A stretch of DNA of 64,000 bases from Diacronema lutheri (lineage: Eukaryota; Haptophyta; Pavlovophyceae; Pavlovales; Pavlovaceae), in NCBI GenBank assembly GCA_019448385.1, contig JAGTXO010000001.1, forward strand, positions 2,232,001-2,296,000, written 5' to 3'. Made by a program: the position numbers and the translations under genes. The notes under the pieces are model-generated. The model had not been told where the DNA came from. It did no database searches and saw only the letters and a program-made list of their open reading frames with translations. Positions 60,203 through 64,000 of the stretch are shown here, in pieces. Position 1 is the stretch's first letter. Each line of letters starts with the position of its first letter.

Positions 60203-62014
60203 TCAAGCGCCGTCCGGCTCGGCCCTCGCGCCCGCGTCCAACGACTCGCGTGCGCCGCCGATGCTGTGCGCGCGCGCGACTGCCGCCTCAAAGTGCGCGG
60301 CCGTCACGGCGCCGCGTTCGTCGCCACCGCCGCCAATCTCCTCGCGTACGCAGCCGAGGCCGGCCTCGCGGCACAGGTTGAGCAGCTCGGCGCCGCTGAA
60401 GCCGCGCGTGCGCCGTGCGAGCGCGGCGAGGTCAACGTCGTGGCTAAGCGGCATCCGCTGCGTGCCCGCACGGAGGATCGCCGCGCGCGCGCTCTCGACG
60501 GGAAGGCCGACGGCGATGTGCTCGTCCAACCGGCCCGGCCGGAGGATGGCTGCGTCGAGCGCGGCGCGGCTCTGGCAGACGGCGATCACGATGACGAGCT
60601 CGGCCTCGGGCGCAACCTCGCTTGGCTCGGCCGCGAGCGCCGCGCCCGTCGGCGCGAGGTGCGAAGTGCCTACCCCATCCATCTCACTCAAGAGCGTGCT
60701 CAGTGTGCGGTCGAGTGTCTGCTCCGAGCTCGCATCCGAGCCGCGCGGCGGCGCGAGCGCCTCGAGCTGGTCGAGAACGAGGACGCACGGCGCAGCGGCG
60801 CGCGCGCGCGCGAAGAGCGCGCGCACCGCGGCCTCCGACTCGCCGACGATCGGGCCGAGCAACGACGCCGCGTGCACCGACAGGACGTTCGCGCCCGACT
60901 CGGCCGCCGCCGCGTGCGCGAGAGCCGACTTGCCGCAGCCGGGCGGCCCGTACAGCAGCACGCCGCGGGACGGGCGGATGCGCCACGCAGCAAGCACGTG
61001 CGGTGACTTGACCGGCAGCACGACGCGCCGACGCAGCCGCGCGGCCGCGGCCTCGAGGCCTGGTAATGCATCGAGCGGCAACAGGGCCCCACCGACAGCG
61101 CCATTCACCGTCCCGTCGGCCGCGCCGTCCGCGCTCGGCGGCCGCGCGCCAAATACGGCGTCGGTGGCGTGCGCCTGCAGCAGCCGGCCACGCCGCTGCA
61201 TGCGCACGAAGCCCGAGAGCGCATCCGCGCCCAGCGCCGGCGGCCGCGCCGGCGGCGGCGAGACCGCCGCGTGCCGCCCGTCCGCAGCCGTGGCCGCGCG
61301 CCGCGCGGCCGGCGCGTGGGCGCGCGCGGCGGCGTGGGCGGCGCGGGCAAATGCGCCGTCGATTTCGGCGATGGTGAGGCCGTGCCCACCGAGCGCCGCG
61401 CCGCGCACGTCCTCCTCGCGGCACAGGCCAGCGGCGAGCATCGGCGCGGCTACGAGCACCGCGCGCGCCGCGCGCTCGGCGGGCGACGGCAGCCCGAGCG
61501 CGAGCTGGCGGTGGAGGCGGCCGGAGCGGCAGAGCGCGGGCGCGACGGTAGCCGGCTGGCTGCACAGCCCAATGACAAAAACCGGCGCGCCCACCCGCGC
61601 GAGCGCGCCGTCGAGCAGCGCGCACAGCCGCGCGACGAGGTGCGCGCCGCGCTCGGGCGACGTCGCGTCGCGCGGTGCGAGGGCGTCCACGTCGTCGAGG
61701 AGGAGGAGACGCAGGGCGCGCGTCGAACCATGCACGTCGCGCGGCGCGCAGCGCGCCGGCAGCCGCGCGAGCTCGAGCGCCTCAATCGCCGCCTCGAGAG
61801 CGCCCGGCTCGCGGCCGCGCACCACAACCGACGCGAGCGGCAACGCGCGCGCGAGCGCGGACGCGAGGGTGCTCTTGCCCGTGCCCGCGCCACCATGGAC
61901 GAGGAACGCCGCGCCACGCTCACCCGGCGCGTCGAGCGCGCGCACGCGCCCGACGATCTGCGCCACGACGTCCGCACTCCCGACGAAGCCAGCGTCCCGC
62001 ACTCCCGCCGCCAT
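60203..62014 (-). CDS. CDC48/SPATA5L1-like tandem AAA ATPase with altered Walker B
   Basis: 603 residues, one exon. D1: FLVHGGAGTGKSTLASALA (Walker A), LRLLLLDDVDALAPRD (Walker B), GLCSQPATVAPALCRSGRLH. D2: GVLLYGPPGCGKSALAHAAA, SLLGPIVGESEAAVRALFARA, CVLVLDQLEALAPPRGS (Walker B), IAVCQSRAALDAAILRPGRL with the arginine-finger region, and RTRGFSGAELLNLCREA. The order and the LLGPIVGES segment match the type II AAA group (CDC48, SPATA5, SPATA5L1, PEX1/6). It lacks a CDC48 N-domain. The catalytic Walker B Glu is Asp in D1 and Gln in D2. Divergent from the kinase with a 259-base spacer. Confidence 0.85.
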   Translation of the reverse strand: MAAGVRDAGFVGSADVVAQIVGRVRALDAPGERGAAFLVHGGAGTGKSTLASALARALPLASVVVRGREPGALEAAIEALELARLPARCAPRDVHGSTRALRLLLLDDVDALAPRDATSPERGAHLVARLCALLDGALARVGAPVFVIGLCSQPATVAPALCRSGRLHRQLALGLPSPAERAARAVLVAAPMLAAGLCREEDVRGAALGGHGLTIAEIDGAFARAAHAAARAHAPAARRAATAADGRHAAVSPPPARPPALGADALSGFVRMQRRGRLLQAHATDAVFGARPPSADGAADGTVNGAVGGALLPLDALPGLEAAAARLRRRVVLPVKSPHVLAAWRIRPSRGVLLYGPPGCGKSALAHAAAAESGANVLSVHAASLLGPIVGESEAAVRALFARARAAAPCVLVLDQLEALAPPRGSDASSEQTLDRTLSTLLSEMDGVGTSHLAPTGAALAAEPSEVAPEAELVIVIAVCQSRAALDAAILRPGRLDEHIAVGLPVESARAAILRAGTQRMPLSHDVDLAALARRTRGFSGAELLNLCREAGLGCVREEIGGGGDERGAVTAAHFEAAVARAHSIGGARESLDAGARAEPDGA

Positions 62015-62273
62015 GCTGGAATCTGCGTTGAAACCTCATAATATTGGCCGTCTTTGGAATCCCCGCGCTCGCCTGTTTGCTCCTCGCCCACGGCCGCGCG
62101 CATCGGGGCGAGAATGAAGCCGATCGGGGCGTTCGGCCAGACGGTGCGTGGCGCGCGCCGCGCCGTGTCCGCGCAGCCTTGCCCGCGCCGTCGTCGGCCG
62201 CTAACTCCCGCGAGCGCAGCGCGCGCGCGCGCGCGCGCGTTCACGCGCGCACGCCGACCCGGCCCCGCGCGGC
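62015..62273. other. Divergent promoter region of the AAA ATPase and kinase genes
   Basis: A shared upstream spacer of 259 bases. It holds a CG alternating tract near 62218-62245. No gene is seen. Confidence 0.4.
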
Positions 62274-63785
62274 ATGCGCGCGCGCTCGCAGTTCGAGCTG
62301 CAGTCCATGATTGCGAGCGGGAGCTCGGCGTCGGTGTACCGCGTGATCGAGAAGAGCGCCGGCCGCGAGCTCGCTTGTAAGATGTCGCGCCGCGAGGACT
62401 CGCGCTGGCCGTGGAACCACGTGCTCGACTTGTATGAACGCGAGGCCAAGCTGCTGCGGCACGTGCAGGGGCACCCAAACGTGATCCAGTACGCGGGGCT
62501 GTACAAGGAGCCATCGCGCATCTACATGGTCATGGAGCTCGTCAAGGGCAGCGACCTGCACACCGTCCTCACCAAGCAGCGTTGCCTGCAGGAGGAGGCA
62601 GCGCGCGCGGCGTTCACGCAGCTCGTGAGCGCAATCGACCACCTCCACGCCAACGGCGTGCTCCACCGCGACATCAAGCTGGAGAACGTGCTATACGATC
62701 AGACGGCGCAGCCTGCGGTCATCAAGGTGTGCGACCTGGGCAACTCGATGCTCGTCAACCAGCCGCCCGCCGGCAACTTCAAGGGCACGAACGGGTACAC
62801 GGCGCCGGAGGTGAGTAATGGCGCCGTCGCGAGCTGGTCGGCAAAGGCGGACGTGTGGGCGCTCGGCGTGGTGCTGTACGCGATGCTCGGCGGGTACCTG
62901 CCCTTCGACGACGCCAGAGGGCGCCACTCGAGCACGCAGTACCTCGACTTTTCCAACGCGGCATGGTGGGATATTTCGGTCGAGGCGAAACTGCTCATTC
63001 AGGCCATGCTCACGCCGTCGGTCGCCGACCGCGCGACGCTCGACGACGTGATCGACTCGCCGTGGCTCGCGCGCGTCGACCCGTCGCGCCTGCCCACGCC
63101 CGTTGCCCCGCCCCTTCTCCATCCTGTCGCGTCGATGCCCGTGATCGCAGATGTGATCACACGGTACGCAGCGGCGCGATCGCCCGGACACCGGACACCG
63201 CACGCGAGCGCCGCGCACGCGAGCGCCGCATGCTGGCCGCGCGCTCACGTGCGCCGCTCGCGCGGCGCCCGCGCGCCACTGCGCAGCCTCTCGCTCCGCT
63301 CGTACCGCAAGCCGAGCGCAAACAACATCGGCGCAGGCAGCGCGGCCGCGGCCAGGATCGAGGAGGACGAGGAGACGTGCGCGGCGCTCGGCGCGAGCGC
63401 GCCACGGCCGGGCGGTGGCGGTGGTGGCGGTGGCGGCGGGATGTTCGGCATGGGCTCCGGAATGAGCCGCTCGCGCGGCTCGGCGTCGTGCAGCAACCTT
63501 GCTGGGATGGCGAGCTCGGCGGGCCACGGAGGGAGAGCATCTGGGCTGGCGAACGGGCGCGCGTTCGCGCCCGTCGCGCAGACCCCCATGACGGTCGCGG
63601 CCGGCGCATCAGCGAGCGAAGACGCGTCCGCGTCGGCGGCCGTGAGCGCGAGCGGCTGGCAGCAGCAGTCGGACTCCAAGGACCAGACCCTCTCCGACCT
63701 CATCTCGCGCTGCAAGCAGCAGGGCATGAAAATGTCGATCTCCGTCGCGCGCGGCATCGCCAACAAGCCGATGCAGCAGCAATAG
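62274..63785 (+). CDS. CAMK/SnRK-like serine/threonine protein kinase
   Basis: 503 residues. The kinase domain covers about 8-265: IASGSSASVYRV (Gly loop, degenerate), ELACKM (ATP Lys), HPNVIQYAGLY, IYMVMELVKGSDLHTVL, LHRDIKLENVLYD (catalytic loop), KVCDLGNSML (DLG in place of DFG), GTNGYTAPEV (APE), and ADVWALGVVLYAMLGGYLPF. The rest is low-complexity with a Gly tract. The extreme C-terminus (TLSDLISRCKQQGMKMSISV) looks like an ordered helix that could be a regulatory or docking segment. The start at 62274 is the ATG just before the domain. Substrate and pathway are unknown. Confidence 0.87.
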   Translation: MRARSQFELQSMIASGSSASVYRVIEKSAGRELACKMSRREDSRWPWNHVLDLYEREAKLLRHVQGHPNVIQYAGLYKEPSRIYMVMELVKGSDLHTVLTKQRCLQEEAARAAFTQLVSAIDHLHANGVLHRDIKLENVLYDQTAQPAVIKVCDLGNSMLVNQPPAGNFKGTNGYTAPEVSNGAVASWSAKADVWALGVVLYAMLGGYLPFDDARGRHSSTQYLDFSNAAWWDISVEAKLLIQAMLTPSVADRATLDDVIDSPWLARVDPSRLPTPVAPPLLHPVASMPVIADVITRYAAARSPGHRTPHASAAHASAACWPRAHVRRSRGARAPLRSLSLRSYRKPSANNIGAGSAAAARIEEDEETCAALGASAPRPGGGGGGGGGGMFGMGSGMSRSRGSASCSNLAGMASSAGHGGRASGLANGRAFAPVAQTPMTVAAGASASEDASASAAVSASGWQQQSDSKDQTLSDLISRCKQQGMKMSISVARGIANKPMQQQ

Positions 63786-64000
63786 GCGCGTCCAGACCGA
63801 GCCGGCGCGTGCCACGCCGCGTGCGCTGCGGCGGAGTCGTCATCGCGCTCGCGCCTCGCCGTGCGCGTAGCACCGCCCGTGCTGCGCGCTGTAAACTACG
63901 TGCTGCCCCCCTTGGTTGCTCCTAGACATTTCCTGATCTCACTCTGACTGTCTGATTGACTGACGGACTGACGGCATGCGGCAGCCGCGGGCGCGTTCGA
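63786..64000. other. 3' flank of the kinase gene
   Basis: Downstream of the kinase stop to the window end. A short GACTGACTGA-like stretch at about 63945-63972. No gene seen. Confidence 0.4.

Noticed and set aside
60261-62117. 618-residue plus-strand frame opposite the AAA ATPase
   Set aside because: Ser/Arg/Ala-rich shadow of the GC-rich coding strand. The minus strand has Walker A motifs and all AAA landmarks.
1-64000. CRISPR arrays, insertion sequences, tRNA or rRNA genes, viral genes
   Set aside because: No spaced short direct repeats, transposase motifs, conserved tRNA arms, rRNA blocks or capsid/polymerase motifs were seen by eye. A covariance search was not possible, so a single tRNA could have been missed.

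Overview
The window is nuclear DNA of a very GC-rich, flagellated, plastid-bearing unicellular eukaryote. Many genes are split by short spliceosomal introns of about 80-290 bases. It carries a BBSome subunit (BBS1), ribosomal protein eL6, MCTS1, a mitochondrial PDH E2 subunit, PET117, and proteins with a signal peptide followed by a transit-like region, as expected for a secondary plastid. The gene style, the high GC, the GC-AG introns and the membrane proteins with a TIR-like domain fit a haptophyte (for example a pavlovophyte) best. That taxonomic call is inference. I saw no prokaryotic operon, virus, IS element, CRISPR array, rRNA or tRNA.

Layout. 0-5.5 kb: end of a coiled-coil gene, a secreted granulin, MCTS1, and two abutting minus-strand reading frames (nucleoside hydrolase, then a membrane TIR-like protein). 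5.7-20 kb: a large armadillo/Ala-Glu-repeat protein, PET117, an RluA-type pseudouridine synthase, a cyclin, a secreted beta-sandwich protein, BBS1, an F-box/LRR protein and a Tudor-AlkB protein. 20.1-31.9 kb: three near-identical genes in alternating orientation. Each encodes signal peptide, PA-like ectodomain, seven membrane helices and a cytoplasmic TIR-like domain. 32.7-38.8 kb: an F-box/Kelch protein and a SANT/PHD chromatin protein. 38.95-44.5 kb: a divergent pair of small secreted/membrane genes triplicated in tandem, the last partner decayed. 44.6-64 kb: housekeeping and organelle genes: a tiny membrane protein, plastid DnaJ, HAD-like protein, eL6, a plastid-targeted unknown, an IscA-fold protein without ligand cysteines, a DEAD helicase, a papain-like protease, PDH E2, an acidic protein, a CDC48-like ATPase and a kinase.

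Organisation. Genes alternate strand almost strictly, giving divergent pairs whose start codons lie 8-260 bases apart and convergent pairs whose stops lie 20-220 bases apart. Shared bidirectional promoters are therefore likely. Exon joins given below were chosen by hand from splice-site phase and protein-family continuity. They are predictions, not transcript-supported models.
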